From: Leptospira sp. B5-022
GTDB lineage: Bacteria; Spirochaetota; Leptospiria; Leptospirales; Leptospiraceae
NCBI RefSeq assembly: GCF_000347035.1
Contig: NZ_ANIJ01000047.1
Coordinates: forward strand, 67,501-131,500
Reading direction: 5' to 3'
DNA: 64,000 nucleotides
Of the stretch, positions 1-7,706 are shown one piece after another. The notes under the pieces are model-generated. The model worked only from the letters and a program-made list of their open reading frames with translations, was not told where the DNA came from and did not search any database. Position numbers and translations under genes: made by a program. Position 1 is the first letter of the stretch. Every line of letters begins with the position of its first letter.

Positions 1-1021
1 TTGGTTGGCTTAATTGTTTTAATAAGTCCTGACCGCTACTTGTTCGATATATTTTTTCGCCAGCCTGCTCGAACACTTTTTTGATCTGCTTATCCAACTC
101 TTCGCGATCCGTAATGATTGCGACCCTTGCTTTCGGATTGTGTTCCAAGATCCATTTTGCGAGGAATACCATCAAAATACTTTTGCCACTACCTTGGGTA
201 TGCCAGATAATCCCCCCTTCTTTTCGTTCTACAAATTTTTGGGCGGCTTTAATTGCGAAATACTGATGAGGGCGAGGAAGCTTTCTAGTACCTCCGTCGA
301 ATATGGTGAAATTATGAATAATCTCTAAAAATCTTTCCTTATTGCATAGTTTAAGAAAATACTTATCGATTTGGAGTCTGGATACGTCTTCGATATCCTC
401 TTTCCATTTTAGAAAATATTTTTCCTTGGTTTCGATCGTTCCATACCGCAATCCTTCGGTGTCGTTTCCGGCAAAGATAAACTGAACTGTAGAGAAAAAA
501 TCCTGAATGAATTCTGGTCTTTGATTTAGGATGCTTTGGCGAATTCCTTCCCCGATGGAATGGGTACTGCTCTTAAGCTCGATGACCGCCAATGCAATTC
601 CATTTACATACAATACTAAGTCCGGTCTTTTTTCTGCTCGGCCATAGACTGTCACTTCTTCTGCAATGGCAAAATCGTTCCGCGTAGGATGTTCCCAATC
701 AATGACTGGAATGGTAAGCGTATTCTCACCCACTTCTTCCTTGACCGGGATCCCATACCGAAGTAAAGAATAGAATTCCTTGTTTTTCTCATATAGAGTC
801 TTTTCGTAATTTGTTGCAGTTCTTTTCAGAACGTCTAAAGTGCGATCGATCTGAGTGTCCGGGATTTCGCATCTTTTCAAATACGCGGTCAACAAAGCGG
901 ATTCGATATTGGAATTGCTTCGGGATTTCCAGTTTCCTAGGAAAGAATACCCTAACTCTTCCTGGAAAAGGCGAACGATCCTATCCTGGGTGGTTTTCTC
1001 CGATTGTCCGATCTTGTCCAT
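1..1021 (-). CDS. hsdR: Type I restriction enzyme R subunit (HsdR), N-terminal part, cut by window edge
   Basis: This is the endonuclease and ATP-dependent translocase subunit of a type I restriction-modification complex. The reading frame opens with ATG at 1019-1021 and stays open for about 340 codons to the left edge, so the C-terminus is missing. An N-terminal nuclease domain is visible: RPDLVLY and AVIELKS near residues 135-155 supply the D...ExK catalytic motif. A Walker A motif, HTQGSGKS, follows near residue 275, and TDREELD near 310 is the next helicase motif. The start lies one base beyond the stop of the upstream nuclease-like gene, so it is the last gene of the hsd operon. Family assignment is secure; completeness cannot be judged here. 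Confidence 0.93.
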   Translation of the reverse strand, partial: MDKIGQSEKTTQDRIVRLFQEELGYSFLGNWKSRSNSNIESALLTAYLKRCEIPDTQIDRTLDVLKRTATNYEKTLYEKNKEFYSLLRYGIPVKEEVGENTLTIPVIDWEHPTRNDFAIAEEVTVYGRAEKRPDLVLYVNGIALAVIELKSSTHSIGEGIRQSILNQRPEFIQDFFSTVQFIFAGNDTEGLRYGTIETKEKYFLKWKEDIEDVSRLQIDKYFLKLCNKERFLEIIHNFTIFDGGTRKLPRPHQYFAIKAAQKFVERKEGGIIWHTQGSGKSILMVFLAKWILEHNPKARVAIITDREELDKQIKKVFEQAGEKIYRTSSGQDLLKQLSQP

Positions 1022-1022
1022 A

Positions 1023-1949
1023 TTAACTTTTGAGCAACTTGAATTGGATTTGGTAACGATAGAACTCGATATTTTGAGTTACTGCAAGCGCTCTTTTTAT
1101 TTTAGGATCATCTTCTAAAGCAATGATAATTCCTTTTACGGTTTGGTTTTCTTCGGCTAATTCTTGTAGGACAAAGCCCATATAACGTTGGATTTGTCCA
1201 ACTACAGAGTCACTGGCTCTTCCCTTTTTGAGTTCGACGACCAGGAGTTCTTTTTTATCTTTGCTAATAGCTAAAATATCGATATTCCCACTATCTACCC
1301 GATATTGTTGACCAACAGGTTCTCCTTCATCTTCAAAAATATCATATTCCTTTCCCAGTTCCGTTTGAGTCCAATTGGCTACTAAAAAATCTTCTAAATG
1401 TTTTTCTAATGCGAAAACATTCGGATCCTCTACTGTTTCATCCGTGGAATATAAGGTGGGAAGTTTAGAGCCGACCAAAAAGGATTCGATTTCCGGCGCA
1501 TAACGAGAAACATCGCTCACAGTTCCGATGGATCCGGAAGAATTTCGCAATTCCTGGCTCATTTCCCTTCGATCTATGACTCTTTGGTACCAATGGACTT
1601 TCCTACGATGGGGGAGAATGGCTCCTGGTTCATACCAATAATTTTCCGTTACTTCCCCAATTGCATATCCTCCAAAGCCATTCGGAGAGAGAACGATATC
1701 TCCAATCTGGATTCCTTTGGCAATTGTATACAAGGCTCCGCAGGCAAGTCCGGCGGAAACTTTTCCTTTTTCCGGATTGGCTTTTAGATAAACTGGAATG
1801 TATTTCCGATTGAACTCTTTCCAGTTTTCCGGAAGTTTACTTGTCAGATCCTCATAGATATCGAAATCACAGCCGATGAATCCTTCACGTATACATTGAT
1901 CTGCATAAATACTCTTTCTTCCCAACATGATACGGATATATTGTTTCAT
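1023..1949 (-). CDS. NucS/PD-(D/E)XK nuclease-like protein embedded in the hsd operon
   Basis: A 308-residue protein lies between hsdS and hsdR. Its C-terminal third resembles NucS/DUF91-type PD-(D/E)XK nucleases: NIDILAISKDKKELLVVELK near residues 219-240 supplies the D...ExK triad, followed by GQIQRYMGFVLQEL. The N-terminal half (GLACGALYTIAKGIQIGD, then GGYAIGEV) resembles small-molecule or modified-base reader folds of the EVE/PUA type, but that is only an impression. It overlaps hsdS by 4 bp and ends 1 bp before hsdR, so it is translationally coupled to the operon. It could be an accessory restriction nuclease, perhaps modification-dependent, or an anti-phage component that has joined the hsd operon. 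The nuclease domain is fairly sure; the biological role is inference. Confidence 0.8.
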   Translation of the reverse strand: MKQYIRIMLGRKSIYADQCIREGFIGCDFDIYEDLTSKLPENWKEFNRKYIPVYLKANPEKGKVSAGLACGALYTIAKGIQIGDIVLSPNGFGGYAIGEVTENYWYEPGAILPHRRKVHWYQRVIDRREMSQELRNSSGSIGTVSDVSRYAPEIESFLVGSKLPTLYSTDETVEDPNVFALEKHLEDFLVANWTQTELGKEYDIFEDEGEPVGQQYRVDSGNIDILAISKDKKELLVVELKKGRASDSVVGQIQRYMGFVLQELAEENQTVKGIIIALEDDPKIKRALAVTQNIEFYRYQIQFKLLKS

Positions 1950-3130
1950 ATCAGGCGAATTTCTCCTGTAAGGAGCTTTTGCATCATTCCTTGTTTTATC
2001 TGTTTGTATTTGGAGATTTTTTTTTCTAAGACTTCGATTTCGGAATCCATATCGGAGAGGACGGAGGCGATTGCGGTTTGTTCGGCGAGAGTGGGCGGAA
2101 GGGATATTTCCATCTCTGAAATCGTATTCATTTTAATGTACGGAGTGTTTCCAGCATTGACTTCTGTATTGATTCGATTTTTGAAGTTTGATTCCAAATA
2201 TATTTTTAAATAAATCGGATTTGCTGTGAAATCGGTTAAAACATAAGTTCTTTGATAAGCGTTGAACTTCCCTTTAAAATAATGAATATATCCCACATTA
2301 GCGCCATTTCCAGAAATAAGCAAGGCCTCGGTATTAAAAGCGTAGTAATCTATATAATAATATTCTTTCGCGCATGTATAAAATCTATATTCGCCAGTTT
2401 CTGACATGGCATTTGCGTCTAATTTTCCTGTGGTAATTTTATTGCATACTTCAGCAAGATTTTTTGTTTCCCATTCTCCAGTAAACCCAGGCAATCTTCG
2501 CTTTCCTGTCAGAAGTTCCTGCATTGTTCCAAGTTTGATCTGTCGTTTTTTAGAGAGAAGAGTTTCTAAGCTAGAGATCAGAGCGTCGGTATCAGAGAGG
2601 ACTGTGGCAATCGCTTCTTGTTCGGCGAGCTTGGGAGGGAGGGGGATTGGATAATTTTTTAATTTTTGCCCATTGATATTTGCTTGGCCTACCGCAATAC
2701 TTAAAACTAACCTACCGTGTTTTTTTGCAGGTTTTGTATTAAGGAAATAATTTAAGTATTCAGCATTAAGTAGGGAATCTGAAACTTTTATGCGAATTAG
2801 ATATCCCGCGAAAATTGCGGGACGTTCGCCATTATAAATCGCTGTTTTTCCTACAAGGTCGATTGTATTGGTCCTATTGAAAAGTACATTGCCTTTATTT
2901 AATAAATACTTTTGAATCTCTGTTTCATTGTCTGTGAAGACAAGATTATCCCAATCGATCTTCCCGTCTTGGATATTGCCCATTCGCAATACTGGAATTT
3001 TACCAACGAATTTCGATTTGGTCGAAGACCCATACTCGATATTATTTATGAGGTTTCCAAGCCTTGCTACCTCCCAATCCTCTGGAATGATTCCCACTTC
3101 AGTCTGCTTATATCCCTCCTTTACTTCCAT
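1946..3130 (-). CDS. hsdS: Type I restriction enzyme specificity subunit (HsdS)
   Basis: This 394-residue subunit recognises the bipartite DNA target for methylation and restriction. It has the classic two-half layout. Each half holds a target recognition domain (about 1-160 and 220-340) followed by a conserved helical spacer. The spacers contain the near-repeats LAEQEAIATVLSDTDALI and LAEQTAIASVLSDMDSEI, ending in MQELLTGKRRL and MQKLLTGEIRL. The start overlaps the 3' end of hsdM by 10 bp and the stop overlaps the next gene by 4 bp. The two target recognition domains are dissimilar, so the target should be asymmetric and bipartite. The gene looks intact. Confidence 0.95.
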   Translation of the reverse strand: MEVKEGYKQTEVGIIPEDWEVARLGNLINNIEYGSSTKSKFVGKIPVLRMGNIQDGKIDWDNLVFTDNETEIQKYLLNKGNVLFNRTNTIDLVGKTAIYNGERPAIFAGYLIRIKVSDSLLNAEYLNYFLNTKPAKKHGRLVLSIAVGQANINGQKLKNYPIPLPPKLAEQEAIATVLSDTDALISSLETLLSKKRQIKLGTMQELLTGKRRLPGFTGEWETKNLAEVCNKITTGKLDANAMSETGEYRFYTCAKEYYYIDYYAFNTEALLISGNGANVGYIHYFKGKFNAYQRTYVLTDFTANPIYLKIYLESNFKNRINTEVNAGNTPYIKMNTISEMEISLPPTLAEQTAIASVLSDMDSEIEVLEKKISKYKQIKQGMMQKLLTGEIRLI

Positions 3131-5526
3131 ACAAACCCCATTTTCTCTAGATGAGAATTCACTTTAGATTCTAAGGATTCCACTTCTGATTGGATTTCTT
3201 TCACAGTAGTTTCATAACGTTCTGCGAGTTCTTGGATGCGTCCGGTAAGTCTTTGGCTGATTCGATTTTGTTCAGACTGGATGTCTTCGGAGAGTTGTCT
3301 GAACCATTTTTCTTCCACTACCAAGGTTTTGATTTCTTCGATTTTTAAGGATTTGTACTTTGCTAAGATCTTGGTTTCTAATTCTTTTTCTGCATTTTTG
3401 ATTTTACGATTGGTTTCACTTTCTTTCTCCGCATACTGCAAATAGGTTTCTATCGCTTGTTTTTCTTCCTTTGCATCCGGATCTGACTGTATCGTTTTAA
3501 GTCGGGCTAGGGCGAGTTTAGCAGAAAGACTGTCTTTCTCAGACTTGCATTCTGCCAATAGGCCTTCTTCACCACCATGTTCTTCTTCCAGTTCTTCCAA
3601 TTTTTGAACCAAAGTATCGCGTTCTGACTCCAAAGTTTCTATTTGGTTAAGTCCTTCTTGAAAAAAGATTCGGCCTATAATCGATTTTGGGATAAGCTTT
3701 CCATCCTGACGGAGGATTTTACCCTTCTTGTCTAACTCGGTTTCTATTTCGCTGCCGACCTTCCAGCCATCTTCTACAATGAGATACACGTCATCCTGCA
3801 TGGATTCCAACCAATGAGTCATTAGGTGTTGGTAAACATCATATTTATCGAGTAAAGGAATGGAGCTAAAAGCTTCTAAAAGAGATTCGGAAAGTTCTTG
3901 GATAAAGAGTTTCGGTTTTGTGGTCTTCCCGATTGATTTGCAGAATTCCAGATGCTCTTCTTTCCATTTGGAAAAGATTGTTCCCACTCGTTTCCCGTAC
4001 GCCAAAAATTCAGGATTTGCGAAAATCGTTTTTTTGATTTCTTCCTTCGGAATCTTTAATTTCATATACCCTTTTCGGTCTTTTGCAAATAACGAAGAAG
4101 AGAGTCCGGGACAAATTTCCCAATAAGAATGTAAAGCATCTATATCCGATTTTGGGATTCCTCCTTGGAGATGTGCTTCTATATCTTGGATGTCTTCTTC
4201 TTCCTGGCTATCAATGTATCTTGGGATATTTAAATTGTATTCCTTCTCTTGGATTTCGGATATGGGAACCCTTCTGCTGTATTTGGGGAGTTCGATCTGT
4301 TTATTAAAAATATCTACAATCTTGTGGATGTCTTGTTCCCGGAGTCGGTTTTTATTTCCGTCTTTAATAAATCCTTTGGAGGCATCAATGATAAAGAGTT
4401 CCTGTCTTGTTTCGGCTTTCTCTTTATCGATGACTAAGATGCAGGCAGGGATTCCTGTTCCGTAAAATAAGTTAGCTGGAAGCCCGATAATTCCTTTGAT
4501 ATATCCTTTTTGGATCAGATTTTTTCGAATCTCCGCTTCTGTATTTCCTCTGAATAGAACTCCATGCGGAAGAATGATTGCTCCTTTTCCTGTACTTTTC
4601 AAAGACCGGATGGCATGGAGTAAAAATGCAAAGTCTCCGTTTTTGGAAGGAGGAGTTCCAAAGTTTTTGAATCTTTCATACGGATCATTAACGGGATCTA
4701 CTCCATTACTCCAAGACTTAAAGGAAAAAGGTGGATTGGATACAAAATAGTCGAATTGTTTTAAAGAACCTTTATCGGATAAAAAAAGCGGATTAGAAAG
4801 TGTGTTCCCTTGTCTGATTAGAGCAGATGGATTGTCATGAAGAATCATATTCATCCGAGCTAACGCAGCGGTCGCGACATCCATTTCTTGGCCATATAAT
4901 GTGAGTTTTTTTCCTGCTTCATCGGCAACCTTTAGAAGTAAAGAACCGGACCCGGCAGTCGGATCATACGCAGTAATATCGGAACGATTGCTGGCGGAAA
5001 CTCCGATTACTTTGGCCATAATGCGACTCACTTCGGAAGGAGTATAGAACTGGCCCTTGCTCTTTCCACTCTCCGTAGCAAAATGGCGCATCAGATATTC
5101 GTAGGCATCCCCTAGGATATCGTCCCCATCCGCTCGATTATTAGAAAAATTTAAATCTGGATTTTCGAAAATACCGATTAGATTGGTAAGTTTATCTACC
5201 ATATCTTGTCCGCTTCCCAGTTTATTTACATCATTAAAATCTGGAAAATCGGAGATTTGATTAGCTTCTCCAATTGGACCAAGGATTTTTTTATTGATAT
5301 CATCTCCAATGGTCTTTTTGCCTTTGAGCGCGATCATATCCTGAAAACTCGCTCCTTTTGGAATAACAATAGGAGAGAATTTTTCGCCCGAATATCGGTC
5401 ACTGATGTATTTGACGAAAAGCATTACAAGAACGTAATCCTTGTATTGGGAGGCATCCATTCCTCCTCTTAATTCGTCGCAGCTTGCCCAAAGAGATGAA
5501 TATAATTCCGATTTTTTAATTGCCAT
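3121..5526 (-). CDS. hsdM: Type I restriction-modification DNA methyltransferase subunit (HsdM), long form
   Basis: This N6-adenine methyltransferase modifies the host's own sites. The S-adenosylmethionine motif DPTAGSGSLLL is near residue 190 and the catalytic NPPF motif near 264. The N-terminal HsdM helical domain (WASCDELRGGMDASQYKDYV) is present. At 801 residues it is far longer than typical HsdM (about 500). The extra C-terminal region from about 620 onward is rich in Glu, Lys and Leu and reads as a long coiled coil. A similar extended class is known among type I systems; that the extension contacts HsdS or HsdR is inference. It is the first gene of the operon. The weak ribosome binding site and upstream AT-rich segment (5527-5640) are where the promoter should lie. 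Confidence 0.95.
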   Translation of the reverse strand: MAIKKSELYSSLWASCDELRGGMDASQYKDYVLVMLFVKYISDRYSGEKFSPIVIPKGASFQDMIALKGKKTIGDDINKKILGPIGEANQISDFPDFNDVNKLGSGQDMVDKLTNLIGIFENPDLNFSNNRADGDDILGDAYEYLMRHFATESGKSKGQFYTPSEVSRIMAKVIGVSASNRSDITAYDPTAGSGSLLLKVADEAGKKLTLYGQEMDVATAALARMNMILHDNPSALIRQGNTLSNPLFLSDKGSLKQFDYFVSNPPFSFKSWSNGVDPVNDPYERFKNFGTPPSKNGDFAFLLHAIRSLKSTGKGAIILPHGVLFRGNTEAEIRKNLIQKGYIKGIIGLPANLFYGTGIPACILVIDKEKAETRQELFIIDASKGFIKDGNKNRLREQDIHKIVDIFNKQIELPKYSRRVPISEIQEKEYNLNIPRYIDSQEEEDIQDIEAHLQGGIPKSDIDALHSYWEICPGLSSSLFAKDRKGYMKLKIPKEEIKKTIFANPEFLAYGKRVGTIFSKWKEEHLEFCKSIGKTTKPKLFIQELSESLLEAFSSIPLLDKYDVYQHLMTHWLESMQDDVYLIVEDGWKVGSEIETELDKKGKILRQDGKLIPKSIIGRIFFQEGLNQIETLESERDTLVQKLEELEEEHGGEEGLLAECKSEKDSLSAKLALARLKTIQSDPDAKEEKQAIETYLQYAEKESETNRKIKNAEKELETKILAKYKSLKIEEIKTLVVEEKWFRQLSEDIQSEQNRISQRLTGRIQELAERYETTVKEIQSEVESLESKVNSHLEKMGFVWK

Positions 5527-5787
5527 AAGCCTGAGCTTCGATTCCTGAGAGTTTCTTTCTATAATAGTTATAATTTCTTCATACGATACATCCGCAAGGC
5601 TTTATTAAGTTTTCCTTACAAAGCATTTTGTCTGTTGATGGTTTATACAATTTAGCATTATCAGCCCTCTCTGGACAAATTTCTGAATGCAGATTCCGGA
5701 ATTCGTACAGGTAAAATTAGGGACAAGAATACAGGGTATTTTGCAATCTTGACATAATTCAGGGAAAACCCTCCTTGAAAATGCTTG

Positions 5788-5803
5788 TTTACCTATAGGT
5801 AAA
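5788..5803. promoter_or_regulatory. Perfect 16-bp palindrome upstream of the toxin-antitoxin-chaperone operon
   Basis: TTTACCTATAGGTAAA is identical to its own reverse complement. It lies 10 bp before the GTG start of the toxin gene, in the region where the promoter and ribosome binding site are expected. Outlying CTTG (5784-5787) and CAAG (5807-5810) extend the symmetry imperfectly. XRE-type antitoxins bind such palindromes to repress their own operon, so an operator role is likely but inferred. A possible -35 (TTGAAA) sits at 5775-5780, which would place the operator over the -10 region. Confidence 0.7.
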
Positions 5804-5813
5804 GTCCAAGATT

Positions 5814-6257
5814 GTGGAATCCGAGAATAGAAAAGAACATGGCGGCTGGCTAATCCAGAAGGGTAGCAAGTTTTGTATTATTGCTGCTTTAACAGAGTCG
5901 GGAAATTCTTCATTCTTTGAGTATTTTAAGGTGCTAAAGGCTGGTTTTATTAATGGAGCGTTGACTTCCGCAGAGAAAACGAATTTTTCAAAACTGGACC
6001 ATTTCTTTCGCCGTTTCTCGGAAACCGGGCCTTGGGGAAATGAAACACAGCTTAAGTATTTGGAAGGTGATATTTTTGAATTTAAGGTAAAGGAGACGGG
6101 TTTACGGGTTACTTTTTTCTACGATCCGCAAATCAGAGGTGTGATCGTTTTGACTCACCACTTCATAAAGAAGAGTCAGAGAACAAGAAAAGAAGAAATA
6201 GAAAGAGCCAATCTGATTAAGAATTCTTTCATTAAAGGAAGGAAAATTGATGAGTGA
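5814..6257 (+). CDS. HigB/RelE-like toxin of a toxin-antitoxin-chaperone operon
   Basis: This 147-residue protein matches the HigB / phage Gp49-like branch of the RelE/ParE toxin superfamily, which usually act as ribosome-dependent mRNA nucleases. The diagnostic core is in the second half: DHFFRRFSETG, KYLEGDIFEFK, LRVTFFYDP and VIVLTHHFIKKSQRTRKEEI, the typical last strand and helix. The first 60 residues are longer than in minimal HigB toxins. The start chosen is GTG at 5814, since no ATG is suitably placed. The stop overlaps the antitoxin start by 8 bp, giving the toxin-first order typical of higBA. The assignment rests on motif reading, not on a search; ParE-like gyrase poisoning is the main alternative. 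Confidence 0.8.
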   Translation: MESENRKEHGGWLIQKGSKFCIIAALTESGNSSFFEYFKVLKAGFINGALTSAEKTNFSKLDHFFRRFSETGPWGNETQLKYLEGDIFEFKVKETGLRVTFFYDPQIRGVIVLTHHFIKKSQRTRKEEIERANLIKNSFIKGRKIDE

Positions 6258-6720
6258 ACATTATGATTTTTTAACGTTAGGTCTTGAGGAACAGGCATTA
6301 GATAAACTGGCGTTAATGCGTATCGAGACGGATGCAGTAATGAAGACAGCAGATTTGATCTCTAACGCAATGCAAGGGATTGGGATCAATCAAAAGGAAC
6401 TTGCAGAACGTTTACAGGTAACTCCAGGTTATATTTCTCGGCTTCTCGGAGGATCGGAAAATGTGACCGTAAAACAAGTCGCCAAAGTTTTGTATGCATT
6501 GGGAAAACGTTACGTGCAGGAAAGTTGTCCGCTTGGTTTTGCTTATTTCCGTGACTACGTTCGGTACGAAACCGTACGCCAAAATTCCGAGCGTGAAACA
6601 AACGTTCATCATAAGCCGAATTTAGGCTGGGCAGAATTTTTCTCCGAAAAGGAAAAGGATCTCACTAGATCCGTAAGCGAGAAGAAAGTTTGGACGAATA
6701 AATTATATGAGTCAGCCTAA
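6250..6720 (+). CDS. XRE-family antitoxin (HigA-like) with C-terminal extension
   Basis: This DNA-binding antitoxin of 156 residues is read from ATG at 6250, which follows a strong AAGGAAGG ribosome binding site; an in-frame TTG at 6247 is less likely. The helix-turn-helix spans about residues 40-95: INQKELAERLQVTPGYISRL followed by LGGSENVTVKQVAKVLYALG. After the HTH comes a tail of about 55 residues, rich in aromatic and charged residues (LGFAYFRDYVRYE, LGWAEFF, KVWTNKLYES). In TAC systems such a tail is the chaperone-addiction segment that SecB-like partners bind, and its presence beside a SecB-like gene fits that reading. The protein should neutralise the upstream toxin and repress the operon through the palindrome at 5788-5803. 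Confidence 0.85.
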   Translation: MSEHYDFLTLGLEEQALDKLALMRIETDAVMKTADLISNAMQGIGINQKELAERLQVTPGYISRLLGGSENVTVKQVAKVLYALGKRYVQESCPLGFAYFRDYVRYETVRQNSERETNVHHKPNLGWAEFFSEKEKDLTRSVSEKKVWTNKLYESA

Positions 6721-7132
6721 TATTGAAACGAAGGAAATCCAACTTCGGAATATCGTATTGACAGTTTGCGAATTTTCCAGGACTCCCGTGTTACCGGAAG
6801 GCGAATCGATCGCTTATGAGCCGATCATTTCCGATGAGATAAATAATGATAAAACCGTTTTAGCCAAACATTTAGGAATTCTTGTAAGTTCAAAAAACGA
6901 GAGCCTTCGTTGTTTTGTGGAATATGTTGCCGTATACGATTTAAAAGAGTCCGACAAGATGGATTTGGAGAAATTTATCAAATACAATTCGATAGTTCCA
7001 ATTTTACCGTATGTTAGGGAAACTATACAATCTTTATTGCAAAAGGGAGGGGTCCATGCTCCTCCTCTACCTTTATTTAATGTCTTCGAATTAGTAGATT
7101 CCTTAGAAAAGAAAACTGGAATGGAAAAATAG
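6707..7132 (+). CDS. SecB-like chaperone of the TAC operon
   Basis: This 141-residue protein carries the SecB signature in its last third. ILPYVRETIQSLLQKGG followed by PPLPLFNVFELVDSL lines up with the E. coli SecB stretch FPYARECITSMVSRG...LAPVNFDALF. The N-terminal part has the short beta segments expected of the SecB fold (IVLTVCEF, LGILVS, CFVEYVAVYDL). The ATG overlaps the antitoxin by 14 bp, so the three genes are coupled. A SecB-like gene fused to a higBA pair is the hallmark of toxin-antitoxin-chaperone modules such as M. tuberculosis Rv1955-Rv1957. It is more likely an antitoxin-dedicated chaperone than the general export chaperone, though both are possible. Confidence 0.8.
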   Translation: MSQPNIETKEIQLRNIVLTVCEFSRTPVLPEGESIAYEPIISDEINNDKTVLAKHLGILVSSKNESLRCFVEYVAVYDLKESDKMDLEKFIKYNSIVPILPYVRETIQSLLQKGGVHAPPLPLFNVFELVDSLEKKTGMEK

Positions 7133-7706
7133 TATTCACTTATTTTTTATCAGACCCATGAAAGTTTTAGACACTGCTCCCTTTCACGAGGAATAATTAT
7201 TCTCCAAAACCCCTGTCCTTATTTAACTTTAACTCCGTAAACTTAAATATTCTTTTTGCTTATTTAAGCTTCTTTAAGATAATTACTCGTCTTAAGTGGA
7301 ACCCGAAAAATAAGACGTTTTGCAGGATGTGAATTCCTTAATGGGGGATCTGAAAATTTCCTTCATAATGAAAATACGGCCCTGCCTCACTTACACGGTC
7401 GTTAACTCGCTCCTAGTGTCGCTGCGTTAGGGATACGCAGGACGCGTAAGCGGACCACGCAGCCGAAGGCGAGTAGGCCGAAGCGAAGCGTAGTCCGTAG
7501 TAGCCCGGCCCGCGAGTTTTCAATAAAAGTGCTATTCTTGGTGTTTTTTACTCGCGGGAACGCCCAGCAGATAACTCCCATATATTGGAATTTATTAAAA
7601 TGCCAAGCTGAACGAAGGTGCAAACTTCGGCTTTTTGGTTGTAAGGTGCAAAATGTTTTGTCTTTTTCGGCGAGAGTAATGAGTATGATCGCCACAGGCT
7701 ATATTT
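7133..7706. other. 574-bp intergenic region with dispersed repeat copy A
   Basis: No supported gene is seen between the SecB-like gene and the MATE gene. The left part (7133-7400) is AT-rich and featureless. The right part holds copy A of a GC-rich dispersed element. Apparent reading frames across the element are arginine-rich products of the repeat. Confidence 0.6.
7421..7564. repeat. Dispersed GC-rich intergenic element, copy A
   Basis: The left part begins GCGTTAGGGATACG and continues through CAGCCGAAGGCG and CGTAGTCCGTAGTA. The right end is a hairpin with arms CCCGCGAGT (7509-7517) and ACTCGCGGG (7550-7558) and a 32-nt loop, followed by AACGCC. The same order of blocks occurs at 9171-9364 and 16250-16396, while loops differ in sequence. 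The element is GC-rich compared with flanking DNA and has no coding content. It behaves like a REP/MITE-type dispersed repeat; no transposase is present. Confidence 0.8.

Noticed and set aside
1..7132. Integrated phage or plasmid
   Set aside because: No integrase, att repeat, replication or structural gene is visible; only defence-type genes are present.
7402..7695. Arg-rich open frame on the minus strand across repeat copy A
   Set aside because: Its C-terminal part (RIPNA) recurs in a frame over copy C at 16246-16431, so it follows the repeat and not a protein; no ribosome binding site.
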